A stretch of 64,000 nt of DNA from Catenibacillus scindens (GTDB lineage Bacteria > Bacillota > Clostridia > Lachnospirales > Lachnospiraceae): the NCBI RefSeq assembly GCF_014202115.1, contig NZ_JACHFW010000010.1, positions 1 through 64,000 of the forward strand, read 5' to 3'. A model generated the notes under the pieces. The model ran no database searches. It was not told the DNA's origin and saw nothing but the letters and a program-made list of their open reading frames with translations. Positions 56,209 to 64,000 of this stretch are shown one piece after another (position 1 is the first letter of the stretch; each line of letters opens with the position of its first letter). Both the position numbers and the translations under genes were made by a program.

Positions 56209-57690
56209 TTATGTTAGTATCCGTCCCACCGCGGCTTTCCATCCGCCATATTTCTTCTCCCGCACATCCTGTGCCATTGTGGGGCGGTATGCTTTTCGCT
56301 CAAGGGCTTCAAAAACCTTCTCATCATAAATCCCAAGTCCAAGTCCGGCAGCATAAGCTGCCCCGGTGCCTGATAGAGCCTCGCATTCCGGGACGAGAAC
56401 CGTCCCGTCTAAAAGATCGCTCTGAAACTGCATTAAATAACTGTTCTTTGTAGGGCCGCCGTCTGCCCGGAGTTCTTTCACTCCGATCCCGCAATCCTGG
56501 CTCATGGCCCGGATCACATCGGTGATCTGATAGGCGATACACTCAATGCAGGCGCGGACGATCTCCCCTTTACCGGTAGTTCTTGTGATCCCAAGAAGCG
56601 CCCCTGTGGCCCTGCTGACCCAGTAAGGTGCCCCAAGCCCTGTAAATGCTGGAACAAAGTAAAGCTCATCGTCTTTGACAGCCTCCCGGCACCATCTTTC
56701 CGTCTCACCCGGATCGCAAATTAACCCCACATCATCTTTGAGCCATGAGATCACCGCTCCAGTATAATTAATATTTCCTTCCAGCACATAATTCACCTTT
56801 CCGTGAAGTCCCCAGGCCAGTGATGTGACAACGCCGTGGGAAGAAAGCATAGGCTTTTCCCCAATATTCATCATAATAGATGAGCCTGTTCCGTATGTGG
56901 TCTTAATCATGCCGGGATTTAAACAGCCCTGTCCAAAGAGGGCACCGTGAGAATCCCCTAAAACACCGTGTATAGGTACCGGATGGTCAAAAAGTCCTTC
57001 AAAATCCGTACTTCCGAAAAAGCTGTCCGAATCGCAGACCTGTGGCAGATCTTTGGGCGCTATATTAAAGCCCCGGCAGATTTCTTCATCCCAGCACAAA
57101 TCAAAAATGTTAAAAAGCTGTGTCCGTGAGGCATTAGAATAATCGGTCTTATACGACGCTCCTTTGGTGAGACACCAGATCAGCCAGGTATCCACCGTCC
57201 CATAGCATAGGCCATGCTCTTTGACCAATGCCTTTGCTCCAGGTGTATTCTCCACAAGCCACGCCCATTTTGCCGCCGGAAAGTAGGGGGATAGTTTTAA
57301 ACCGGTTTTCTCATAAACAGGGCCGGCCAGTCCCTCTTTTCCCACACGGCGGCAGATGGCCTCTGCCCTTGAGCATTGCCAGACAACAGCCAAGCCCAGA
57401 GGTTTACCTGTGGACCGCTCCCAGATCATGGACGTCTCTCTCTGATTGCTGATCCCCACCCCGGCAATATCCGACGGCAGAATGCCTGAATCTTTAACAG
57501 CCATTCCAACAACTTTAATGGTATTTTCATAAATTTCAGAAGGGTCGTGAGAGACCCACCCTTTTTCATTAATGATCTGACGGTGGGGAAGGTCCCGGCG
57601 AAGGATCATCTTCCCCGCCGGATCAAAGACCATAGCCTTTGTCCCCTGGGTACTCTGGTCAATGGCGATCACATATTTTTTTTCGCTCAT
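56209..57690 (-). CDS. FGGY family sugar kinase
   Basis: About 493 residues. The N-terminal phosphate motif is AIDQSTQGTKAMVFD. ISNQRETSMIWERSTGKPLG and the FGGY hallmark GVLGDSHGALFGQG/TTYGTGSSIMMNIG follow, with ADGGPTKNSYLMQFQ in the C-terminal ATPase half. It resembles glycerol kinase but lies in a sugar operon. ATG 57690 overlaps the transketolase stop (ATGA) and has GGAG upstream. In the apiose scheme it would phosphorylate D-apulose. Confidence 0.85.
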   Translation of the reverse strand: MSEKKYVIAIDQSTQGTKAMVFDPAGKMILRRDLPHRQIINEKGWVSHDPSEIYENTIKVVGMAVKDSGILPSDIAGVGISNQRETSMIWERSTGKPLGLAVVWQCSRAEAICRRVGKEGLAGPVYEKTGLKLSPYFPAAKWAWLVENTPGAKALVKEHGLCYGTVDTWLIWCLTKGASYKTDYSNASRTQLFNIFDLCWDEEICRGFNIAPKDLPQVCDSDSFFGSTDFEGLFDHPVPIHGVLGDSHGALFGQGCLNPGMIKTTYGTGSSIMMNIGEKPMLSSHGVVTSLAWGLHGKVNYVLEGNINYTGAVISWLKDDVGLICDPGETERWCREAVKDDELYFVPAFTGLGAPYWVSRATGALLGITRTTGKGEIVRACIECIAYQITDVIRAMSQDCGIGVKELRADGGPTKNSYLMQFQSDLLDGTVLVPECEALSGTGAAYAAGLGLGIYDEKVFEALERKAYRPTMAQDVREKKYGGWKAAVGRILT

Positions 57691-58643
57691 AGGCATTCTC
57701 CAGAGGAACATGCCCTCAGCAAATCTTTTGCTTTTTTGGCAATTCCAGGGGCATTCAATCCATAGTAATCAAACACCTCCCGGGATGTTCCGGTGATTAC
57801 CGGCACGTCGGGCAGAGCCATGTTCAACACCATTTTGGGACAGTTTCGTCCAATCACCTGGGCCACCATGGAGCCAAGGCCGCCGAAAGGTGAATGTTCC
57901 TCAACGGTAAGAACCGCCCTGACATTTTTTACCGCTTTCAGAAGGGTTTCCTCATCCAGAGGTTTGACACAGTACATGTCCACCACTGTGGCGTGAACAC
58001 CTTCCGTTTTCAAAAGATCTGCCGCATCCCTGGCCGGTCTGACCATTTCACCGCAGGCGATAATGGCAATGTCCTCCCCTTCACACAAAATGTTGGCCTT
58101 ATCCATCTCAAAAGGCACATTCCCGTCCTCATAGACCGGTTCCACAGCGTTGCGCCCCACACGGATGTATGCGGGCTTATTGTCTTTTAACAGGGCCTGT
58201 GTCAGCTTTTGGGTCTGAAGATGGTCGCTTGGAATATACACCCGCATATTCGGAATAGCGCTCATGGCTGCAATATCCTGGGCACTGTGATGGCTCATGC
58301 CAAGGGCGCCGTAGCTAACGCCGCCGCTGATGCCGATAAGTTTAACATTAGTGTCTGAATAGGCCACGTCAATTTTGCACTGTTCATAGCTGCGTGTAGA
58401 TAAAAAGCAGGCTGGTGACACAGCGTATGCCTTCTTTCCGCACTTGGCAAGTCCTGCGGCAATGCTGACAAGATTTTGTTCAGCAATCCCCGTCTCCACA
58501 AACTGGCTGGGAAATTCATCGGCAAATGGGGTGAAGGATCCGCTTCCCCTGGAATCGCTGCACAGAGCAACAATATCCTTATCCGTCCTGGCTGCCGCCA
58601 TTAAAACCTGGCAGATCGCCTGTTTGTTGGCAATGTTACTCAT
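57687..58643 (-). CDS. Transketolase, C-terminal subunit
   Basis: About 318 residues with the pyrimidine-binding and C-terminal domains of a split transketolase: SRGSGSFTPFADEFPSQFVE then GIAEQNLVSIAAGLAKCG (the glutamate that activates ThDP is in GIAEQ) and EEHSPFGGLGSMVAQ. It overlaps the N-terminal subunit by eight bases; ATG 58643 has AGGAGGG. The pair moves two-carbon units between sugar phosphates. Confidence 0.92.
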   Translation of the reverse strand: MSNIANKQAICQVLMAAARTDKDIVALCSDSRGSGSFTPFADEFPSQFVETGIAEQNLVSIAAGLAKCGKKAYAVSPACFLSTRSYEQCKIDVAYSDTNVKLIGISGGVSYGALGMSHHSAQDIAAMSAIPNMRVYIPSDHLQTQKLTQALLKDNKPAYIRVGRNAVEPVYEDGNVPFEMDKANILCEGEDIAIIACGEMVRPARDAADLLKTEGVHATVVDMYCVKPLDEETLLKAVKNVRAVLTVEEHSPFGGLGSMVAQVIGRNCPKMVLNMALPDVPVITGTSREVFDYYGLNAPGIAKKAKDLLRACSSGECL

Positions 58644-59466
58644 TTTCCAATCCCTCCTGTGCGCGTTTAAGATCACTCATAATCTGCTCATATTCTTCTT
58701 TCGTGGGAACTTTATGGTGCCACTGGGCCTTATTTTCCATCACCGGCGAGCCTTTACCCTTAACGGTATTGGCGATGAGAATGGTCGGTTTTCCCTTAAC
58801 CGTTTTTGCTTCCTCAAAAGCGCTGTGAAGCTGGTCAATATCATTGCCGTCTGCCACATCAATGACATGCCATCCAAAGCTTGTAAAGCGCTGGCAAAGA
58901 TCATCCTGACCCATAATATCTTCTGTATTTCCTGAAATCTGAAGACGGTTCCGGTCCACCACGGCGCAGAGATTATCCAGCTTATACTGGTGAGCGGCCA
59001 TAGCGCCTTCCCACACAGAACCCTCCGCCAGTTCGCCGTCGCCCATGACGACATAAACTCTTCGCTCCTTCCCGTCCATTTTTGCAGCCAGGGCCATGCC
59101 CACGCTCACCGGAAGGCCGTGGCCTAAAGATCCTGAGTTCATCTCAATTCCCGGAAGTTTATTGTTGGGATGGCCAATGTAGGGGGAGCCGAATTTACTG
59201 AACCGTTTTAAAAGATCCTCTTTATCAAGAAAACCTTTCTTTGCCAGCACCGCATAGTAGGCTTCCACAGAATGGCCCTTGCTCAGGATAAAAAGATCGC
59301 GGTTCTCATCTTCCGCCAGCTTAGGGTCTACATTCATCTGATCAAAATACAGCTCCGTTAAAATTTCCATGACGCTCATATCCCCGCCAATGTGGCCGCT
59401 TTTTCCGGCACATATAAGGTCAACGGCGTCCTGCCTCAGCTTATAAGCTAATGCTTTTAAATTCAT
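58636..59466 (-). CDS. Transketolase, N-terminal subunit
   Basis: 276 residues with the diphosphate-binding domain: AGKSGHIGGDMSVMEILTEL, the ThDP motif GDGELAEGSVWEGAMAAHQY then DNLCAVVDRNRLQISG. It needs the 57687 protein to form a complete enzyme. Split transketolases in sugar operons are often specialised, for example the apulose-4-phosphate transketolase. It follows the isomerase-like gene with 15 bases between. Confidence 0.93.
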   Translation of the reverse strand: MNLKALAYKLRQDAVDLICAGKSGHIGGDMSVMEILTELYFDQMNVDPKLAEDENRDLFILSKGHSVEAYYAVLAKKGFLDKEDLLKRFSKFGSPYIGHPNNKLPGIEMNSGSLGHGLPVSVGMALAAKMDGKERRVYVVMGDGELAEGSVWEGAMAAHQYKLDNLCAVVDRNRLQISGNTEDIMGQDDLCQRFTSFGWHVIDVADGNDIDQLHSAFEEAKTVKGKPTILIANTVKGKGSPVMENKAQWHHKVPTKEEYEQIMSDLKRAQEGLENE

Positions 59467-59481
59467 TCTCCTTCCCCTCCT

Positions 59482-60882
59482 TCATTCACCGCGAAGATAT
59501 GCTTTAACATCCTCTTCAATGGGGTCATAAAAATCCGGCGCCACATGAATATATTTACATGCTTCATAAAGAATAGGGACAACGTTTTTATGAATCCCTA
59601 CACAGTGGTGGATATAAGGCCCTTCCACGATCTTTGCCTCCAGGCGTTTAATATTGTCCACCTCAACCCAAAGGTATGTACCCATTCCCTTGGGGCCGTC
59701 CACCCCTTTGGCCGTGCCAAGGAGGAGGGAATACTGGCCGTTATCTCCGTCAAAACGGCACAGTGTCACTTCCCCGTGTTTGGCCTCCGCCGTCAGACTT
59801 CCGGGATGATCAAAGGCCAATGGGTAAGTAAGTATCGGTTTTTCCCTGGCCACAGAAGGCGGCCAGGGCCCGCAGTGCTGTAAAAGCTCGCCGTTTTCAA
59901 TATCCGGATGGCGTATAGTCCAGTCGGCGAAAAAGCTCCTCTTTTCTCCCATAGCGGCGGCTTCCGCCAAAAGAGCGGTGACGGCGCCGTGAATATCTGT
60001 CTCACAGACAACCGGTATTCCTTTTTCGTTTAAAATAGCATTAGCCGCGCATGGCATAATGCCGATCTCTGTCTGAAGAGCGTTCCAGCACTGGATCGCC
60101 GCCGCCTGGCATCCGTACTTTTGGATCAGATCTTCCATGGCCAGGGCCAGAGCCGCCACCATGAGAGTATCCTCCTCTTTAATCTTCACCGTCATTGTTT
60201 CACGGATATAAGCAAGCATTTTCTCCATACGGTTTTCATCGGACCGGGCCGACTTAATAGCCTGAGTCAGTTCGGTCATCGGTACCGGGGATAACTGAAT
60301 ATTAAATTTTTCCAGCAGTTCACCCTCATTGCACATGGTGGACCAGAAATCAAAAGGTCTTGTGGAAATCTGGAGAATGCGGATATTTTTAAATGTTTTC
60401 ACCACGTTGCAGACTGCCAGGAAATCTTTAACCCCCCGCTCAAACACCGGGTCATCCAGACGGCAGTTGGTCAGGTAGGTGAATGGCACCTGAAAGCGGC
60501 GCAACACCTTTCCTGTTGCAAAAAGACCGCACTGGGTATCTCTAAGGCGAACGCCCCGCTCATCGGGTCTCTCGTCCAAAGGCCCCCATAAAAGCACCGG
60601 AAGTCCCAGTTTTTTTGCCAGTCTGGCACAGACATACTCTGTGCCGAAATTACAGTGGGCAAGAAGCAGGCCGTCAACCCCTTCCCTCTGAAACTTCTGG
60701 GCGATCTTGTCCACATCCCCGTCATCGTAAAGGAGCCCCTCCTCATTGATATCGGTAATGTCCACAAATTCCACGCCAAGCTCTTTAAGCCGCTTCGCCG
60801 TCAATCCGCGAAACTTTAAGGCGTCCGGCGCGCTGAAAATACTCCGCCGTGTAGGCGCGTATCCCAACTTAATTTTGTCCAT
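59482..60882 (-). CDS. L-fucose/L-arabinose isomerase-superfamily protein
   Basis: 466 residues. Features of the fucose/arabinose isomerase fold are LLAHCNFGTEYVCARLAKKL, QCWNALQTEIGIMPC (a metal-site Glu in TEIG) and CETDIHGAVTALL. It probably uses a divalent metal to interconvert an aldose and a ketose. The actual sugar cannot be read from the sequence. As the first gene of the operon, ahead of transketolase and kinase, it could make D-apulose from D-apiose. GGAGG precedes ATG 60882. Confidence 0.85.
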   Translation of the reverse strand: MDKIKLGYAPTRRSIFSAPDALKFRGLTAKRLKELGVEFVDITDINEEGLLYDDGDVDKIAQKFQREGVDGLLLAHCNFGTEYVCARLAKKLGLPVLLWGPLDERPDERGVRLRDTQCGLFATGKVLRRFQVPFTYLTNCRLDDPVFERGVKDFLAVCNVVKTFKNIRILQISTRPFDFWSTMCNEGELLEKFNIQLSPVPMTELTQAIKSARSDENRMEKMLAYIRETMTVKIKEEDTLMVAALALAMEDLIQKYGCQAAAIQCWNALQTEIGIMPCAANAILNEKGIPVVCETDIHGAVTALLAEAAAMGEKRSFFADWTIRHPDIENGELLQHCGPWPPSVAREKPILTYPLAFDHPGSLTAEAKHGEVTLCRFDGDNGQYSLLLGTAKGVDGPKGMGTYLWVEVDNIKRLEAKIVEGPYIHHCVGIHKNVVPILYEACKYIHVAPDFYDPIEEDVKAYLRGE

Positions 60883-61026
60883 AGCAAATTCCTCCGTTTT
60901 CTGGCATTTTTGTAACTATCAGCAAAAACCATCTAAATTTTTATTTCTGAGTTCAGTATAGCCTCTCGCCAGCTTAATTTCATTAATTTATTAAGACAAT
61001 TTTACTTAATTTTCTACTTAATTATT

Positions 61027-61044
61027 GATTTAATAAAGTAAATC
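61027..61044 (+). promoter_or_regulatory. Candidate LacI-type operator
   Basis: GATTTA and TAAATC form a perfect 6-bp inverted repeat with a 6-base centre, just upstream of the LacI gene. A second looser repeat (TTAAT/ATTAA) lies near 60982-60993, beside a TATACT -10 of the divergent isomerase operon (60962-60957). Confidence 0.4.
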
Positions 61045-61084
61045 GTTCATAATGGAATTAATCTATCTTAAAGGAGAAATGACC

Positions 61085-62116
61085 ATGAGCATCACCGCCA
61101 AAGAACTGGCAAAGAAATTAAATATCTCCCCCGCCGCCATCTCCATGGCATTAAATCATAAGCCAGGCGTCAGCACTGCCACCCGGCAAAAAATCCTGGA
61201 CGCCGCACAGAAATACGGTTATGATTTCACCCGTATCTCCCAGAAAATAACCGTTCATGGGGCTGTCTATCTCATCATCTATAAAAAACACGGCGCCGTT
61301 GTGGCGGATACCCCTTTTTTTGCCCAACTCTCCGAGGGCATTACCCTGGGCTGTAAGAAAGAAAATTTTAATCTGAAAGTCACTTATATATACGAAGACG
61401 AAGACAATACAGAAAGACAAATTGAAGATCTGAGAGTATCAGACTGCCTTGGAGTGATACTCCTTGGCACAGAAATGACTGCGGCGGATATCCGTCCTTT
61501 TTTAAAGCTGGATATTCCTGTTGTCCTGCTGGACACCTACTTTGAGGAACTATCCTGCGACAGCATCCTCATTAATAATATTCAAGGCGCCTATATTGCT
61601 GCCAGTTATCTTATAAAAAAATGCGGAGGCCAGCCCGGATACCTCCACTCCTCCTACCCGATCCAGAACTTTACAGAACGGGCTGATGGATTTTACAACG
61701 CTATACGCGCTGCCGGGCTGCCGGTATCAAAATCTGTTGTCCACAGTCTGACCCCGTCGGTGGAGGGCGCTTACGCGGATATGTGTGAAATTTTAAAAAA
61801 AGGAGAGCGCTTGGCGTCCTCCTACTTTGCTGATAATGATCTCATAGCCACCGGAGCCATGAAGGCATTTAAAGAGTTTCATTACCGCGTTCCCGAAGAC
61901 ATCTCCGTCACGGGCTTTGATGATCTCCCCATATCCACTGTCATTGAACCTAATCTGACCACGGTCAATGTTCCCAAAAAATATATGGGGGAAATCGCCG
62001 CCCGGCGGATTATCTCTTTAATCCGCGACCCTCATCAGCCTCCGGTAAAGACAGAGATCTCCACAACTCTTGTCAAACGTCGGAGCGTGTGCTTGGCTCA
62101 CAGTCCGCAAAAATAA
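61085..62116 (+). CDS. LacI family transcriptional regulator
   Basis: About 343 residues. The HTH and hinge are MSITAKELAKKLNISPAAIS then MALNHKPGVSTATRQKILDA; the periplasmic-binding-like sensor domain contains SVTGFDDLPIS. ATG 61085 has AAAGGAG eight bases upstream. It is divergent from the isomerase-transketolase-kinase operon and should repress it until the inducing sugar is present. Its last codons (SVCLAHSPQK) coincide with a copy of a dispersed element. The gene ends three bases before the convergent phosphoesterase gene. Confidence 0.93.
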   Translation: MSITAKELAKKLNISPAAISMALNHKPGVSTATRQKILDAAQKYGYDFTRISQKITVHGAVYLIIYKKHGAVVADTPFFAQLSEGITLGCKKENFNLKVTYIYEDEDNTERQIEDLRVSDCLGVILLGTEMTAADIRPFLKLDIPVVLLDTYFEELSCDSILINNIQGAYIAASYLIKKCGGQPGYLHSSYPIQNFTERADGFYNAIRAAGLPVSKSVVHSLTPSVEGAYADMCEILKKGERLASSYFADNDLIATGAMKAFKEFHYRVPEDISVTGFDDLPISTVIEPNLTTVNVPKKYMGEIAARRIISLIRDPHQPPVKTEISTTLVKRRSVCLAHSPQK

Positions 62117-62119
62117 CGG

Positions 62120-63310
62120 TTATAAAAAGTTTACATGGATCTGGCAGATCTCCGCCTTTGTCCCTACCCGCATATCCGGCCCAAAAAGTCCCACGCCGGA
62201 AGTAACGATACTGTGCATATTTCCTTTTTGCAAATATCCGCAGGGATTTTCCCACAAAAATTTCATTAACAGATTGGCTGGGAATATCTGCCCGTCATGA
62301 GTATGTCCGGAAAGATCCAGATCCACCCCGGCCTCACTTAGCTCTTCCAGCTCTCCGGGTTCATGGTCGATAACAATCACCGGCTTTGAAAGATCCATGT
62401 TTTTTGTAATTTCCTCCGGCGTCACACGAACCTCAATCCCCCTGCCCGGCCGCTGGGCGTCCGCCCGGCCAAAAAGATAAAAACTGTCCTCAATAAGTAC
62501 GCCCTCATCTTGCAGGAGGGTAATGCCCGCGGCCTCTAAAAACTTATCCATCCGCTCATCGCTCTGTTTTTTATGTTCACTGGGAAATGTAAATCCGGCC
62601 AGAATAGGCTCGGCCACATCATGGTTCCCGTAGCAGGCGTAAACGCCGTAAGTACTTTCAATACTTCCAAGAATCCGGATCAGCTCCTGATCGTCTTCAA
62701 GAGCGTCATAATTATTATCAAAAATATCCCCGGCAATCACCACAAGATCCGGGTTGGACGCATTGATCTTTTCAACCATAGCTTCCATCTGGGCACAACC
62801 GATATTATATCCAAGGTGAAGATCCGCTGCGAGGACAATATTCAGATCATCCAGCGCACCTCCGTCTTTTGGAATCGTCACTTCATAGGGCGTCACCCTG
62901 ACGATCCCGGCATTGACTGCCCCATAAACGCAGATCACAGCAATAATGCTCAGACATATGCCCCCATAAATCGCTGTAAACTTCCGCTCTCCAGCCGGTT
63001 TTCGCCTTCCCTTCCCGGCCTTTTTTATGATCAGGCCCACAACATCTGACAAAATCAGCACCAGCAAAAGACAGGCAAAGACGCCAAACCAGAGGTTAGC
63101 TATTGAATTGACCAGACGTCCAAACCGGTTGACGGGCATAAAGAACCCCGCCGGCAGAGAACTTGCCGCCAGAAGAACCACTGCTGCGACAGCAATTTTT
63201 GCCCCTTTTCTTTTAAAAATATCATGGCATGCGCCAAGCCACCGGACGAACCAGCGCCAGACATAAATACATCCGATGATATATAATGGTGATAAATAAA
63301 TGGCCAGCAT
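62120..63310 (-). CDS. Membrane-anchored metallophosphoesterase
   Basis: 396 residues. The N-terminal part has about four membrane helices (to residue 160). The calcineurin-like catalytic domain shows all metal motifs: AADLHLGYN, GDIFDNNYD, YGNHDVAEP, IDHEP and LSGHTHDGQIFP. It is similar to the YkuE/YaeI group, whose substrates may be UDP-sugar lipids or phospholipids. ATG 63310 directly follows the stop of the upstream membrane protein gene. Confidence 0.92.
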   Translation of the reverse strand: MLAIYLSPLYIIGCIYVWRWFVRWLGACHDIFKRKGAKIAVAAVVLLAASSLPAGFFMPVNRFGRLVNSIANLWFGVFACLLLVLILSDVVGLIIKKAGKGRRKPAGERKFTAIYGGICLSIIAVICVYGAVNAGIVRVTPYEVTIPKDGGALDDLNIVLAADLHLGYNIGCAQMEAMVEKINASNPDLVVIAGDIFDNNYDALEDDQELIRILGSIESTYGVYACYGNHDVAEPILAGFTFPSEHKKQSDERMDKFLEAAGITLLQDEGVLIEDSFYLFGRADAQRPGRGIEVRVTPEEITKNMDLSKPVIVIDHEPGELEELSEAGVDLDLSGHTHDGQIFPANLLMKFLWENPCGYLQKGNMHSIVTSGVGLFGPDMRVGTKAEICQIHVNFL

Positions 63311-64000
63311 CTAAAAACTTCCTTTCTCTGTTGTAATCTGAGGGTACTGTTCACCACGAACAGTAACAATCTGAGGCGCTGTAATGCCTGTGCCTGTATT
63401 GGGAGTAATGGCAGACCAGGCCAGATCTCCTAAAAACAGACAGAGAAGACCAATGCACAGGGGTACCATGACCTTTCTTCGGATACGTCTCAGTACGCTG
63501 TCAAGAATAGGTGCCGCCACATACACCACAATCATACCTCCAATGCCAAAAACAAGAAGTCCCTCGGCGCAGATCCGACCGTGAAGATTGAGAAAATAAC
63601 CGGTATAATCCCACCACCGTTTTCCTCCGGTGAGCCCTTCCAGAACCCAGGAGGTCATATATTCCACAAATCCGCACAGAAACAAAATAGCGAAAAATTC
63701 TTTCACCGGATGGGCCCGCAGGCGTTTGAGCAAAACAAGGATCAGCACTGCTCCGCTGCCGTAAATCGGAAGCCATGGCCCATGGAGAACACCTCTATTG
63801 ACAAACACGCCGTGATTGACCATATGGAGGCAGACTTCCCACAGCCATCCAAACATGGAAAAAATAAAAAACATAAGAACAAGGGAAGCCATGGAATAGT
63901 TGCGAATATACCGCAGCGGCTCGATCCGTATTCCCGCCCGTTCCGGAAGAGGAAACAGCCTGGAGGGATAAACCTCTCCGTCGGCGGCCTCCCGCAGCGC
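63311..64000 (-). CDS. PF06541 (putative ABC permease, CmpB-type) membrane protein, cut by window edge
   Basis: The frame is open through base 64000, so the 5' end is outside. Visible residues include EVYPSRLFPLPERAGIRIEP, then the first helix MASLVLMFFIFSMFGWLWEV. The family signature NRGVLHGPWLPIYGSGAVLI and WWDYTGYFLNLHGRICAEG follow. About five helices and a short C-terminal tail. The family is common in Clostridia but its function is unknown. It is followed directly by the phosphoesterase gene. Confidence 0.85.
   Translation of the reverse strand, partial: ALREAADGEVYPSRLFPLPERAGIRIEPLRYIRNYSMASLVLMFFIFSMFGWLWEVCLHMVNHGVFVNRGVLHGPWLPIYGSGAVLILVLLKRLRAHPVKEFFAILFLCGFVEYMTSWVLEGLTGGKRWWDYTGYFLNLHGRICAEGLLVFGIGGMIVVYVAAPILDSVLRRIRRKVMVPLCIGLLCLFLGDLAWSAITPNTGTGITAPQIVTVRGEQYPQITTEKGSF

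Overview
This window looks like chromosome from an anaerobic, low-to-moderate G+C Bacillota of the Lachnospiraceae type. The reasons are strong AGGAGG ribosome sites, sigma-A promoters, a single-chain pyruvate:ferredoxin oxidoreductase, an oxygen-labile nitrogenase-like Fe protein, plant-glycan catabolism and families typical of gut Clostridia (DUF1846, DUF3737, DUF4160, DUF3990, PF06541). No rRNA, tRNA, CRISPR array, intact transposase or phage was seen. Both ends cut genes: an MFS transporter at base 1 and a PF06541 membrane protein at base 64000.

Layout. (1) 1-14.1 kb holds four drug or peptide stress modules: a TetR-controlled ABC/MFS operon, a two-component system divergent from a LanFEG-like ABC operon, a heterodimeric ABC exporter pair and a second TetR regulator. 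(2) 14.2-20.6 kb is a run of single genes: CAT-fold acetyltransferase, YraQ permease, DUF362 lipoprotein, GNAT, hexapeptide acetyltransferase, flavin reductase and DUF3737. (3) 21.1-28.3 kb is the most unusual part. It is a six-gene operon with a NifH-like Fe protein, a FecBCD-type metallophore or tetrapyrrole ABC importer, and two NifD/K-like proteins, divergent from an AraC regulator. (4) 28.5-36.4 kb has purC, a decayed region with a chimeric gene, a MerR/ABC module, and a block of broken small accessory genes (AAA ATPase, DUF3990 toxin). (5) 36.6-51.9 kb is core-like: rlmH, DUF1700, M16 peptidase, DUF1846, PFOR, Lrp, MATE and dus. (6) 52.0-62.1 kb is a sugar operon under a LacI regulator: GH140-type apiosidase, nucleoside-hydrolase-like protein, esterase, truncated binding protein, FGGY kinase, split transketolase and a fucose-isomerase-like protein. 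The combination fits release and non-oxidative breakdown of D-apiose from plant rhamnogalacturonan-II.

How it fits together. The nitrogenase-like cluster probably imports a metal chelate or tetrapyrrole-like compound and reduces it or its ligand with electrons delivered by the Fe protein. Nothing supports N2 fixation: no nifE, nifN or nifB is present. The catalytic pair has an asymmetric cysteine set, three in one subunit and one aligned in the other, like the DPOR enzymes. Many regulatory sites can be read directly, including operator dyads beside three regulators, four 11-bp phased repeats before the LanFEG-like operon, and a 19-bp-spacer MerR promoter. Gene decay is frequent (at least ten remnants), so the strain has recently lost several accessory functions.
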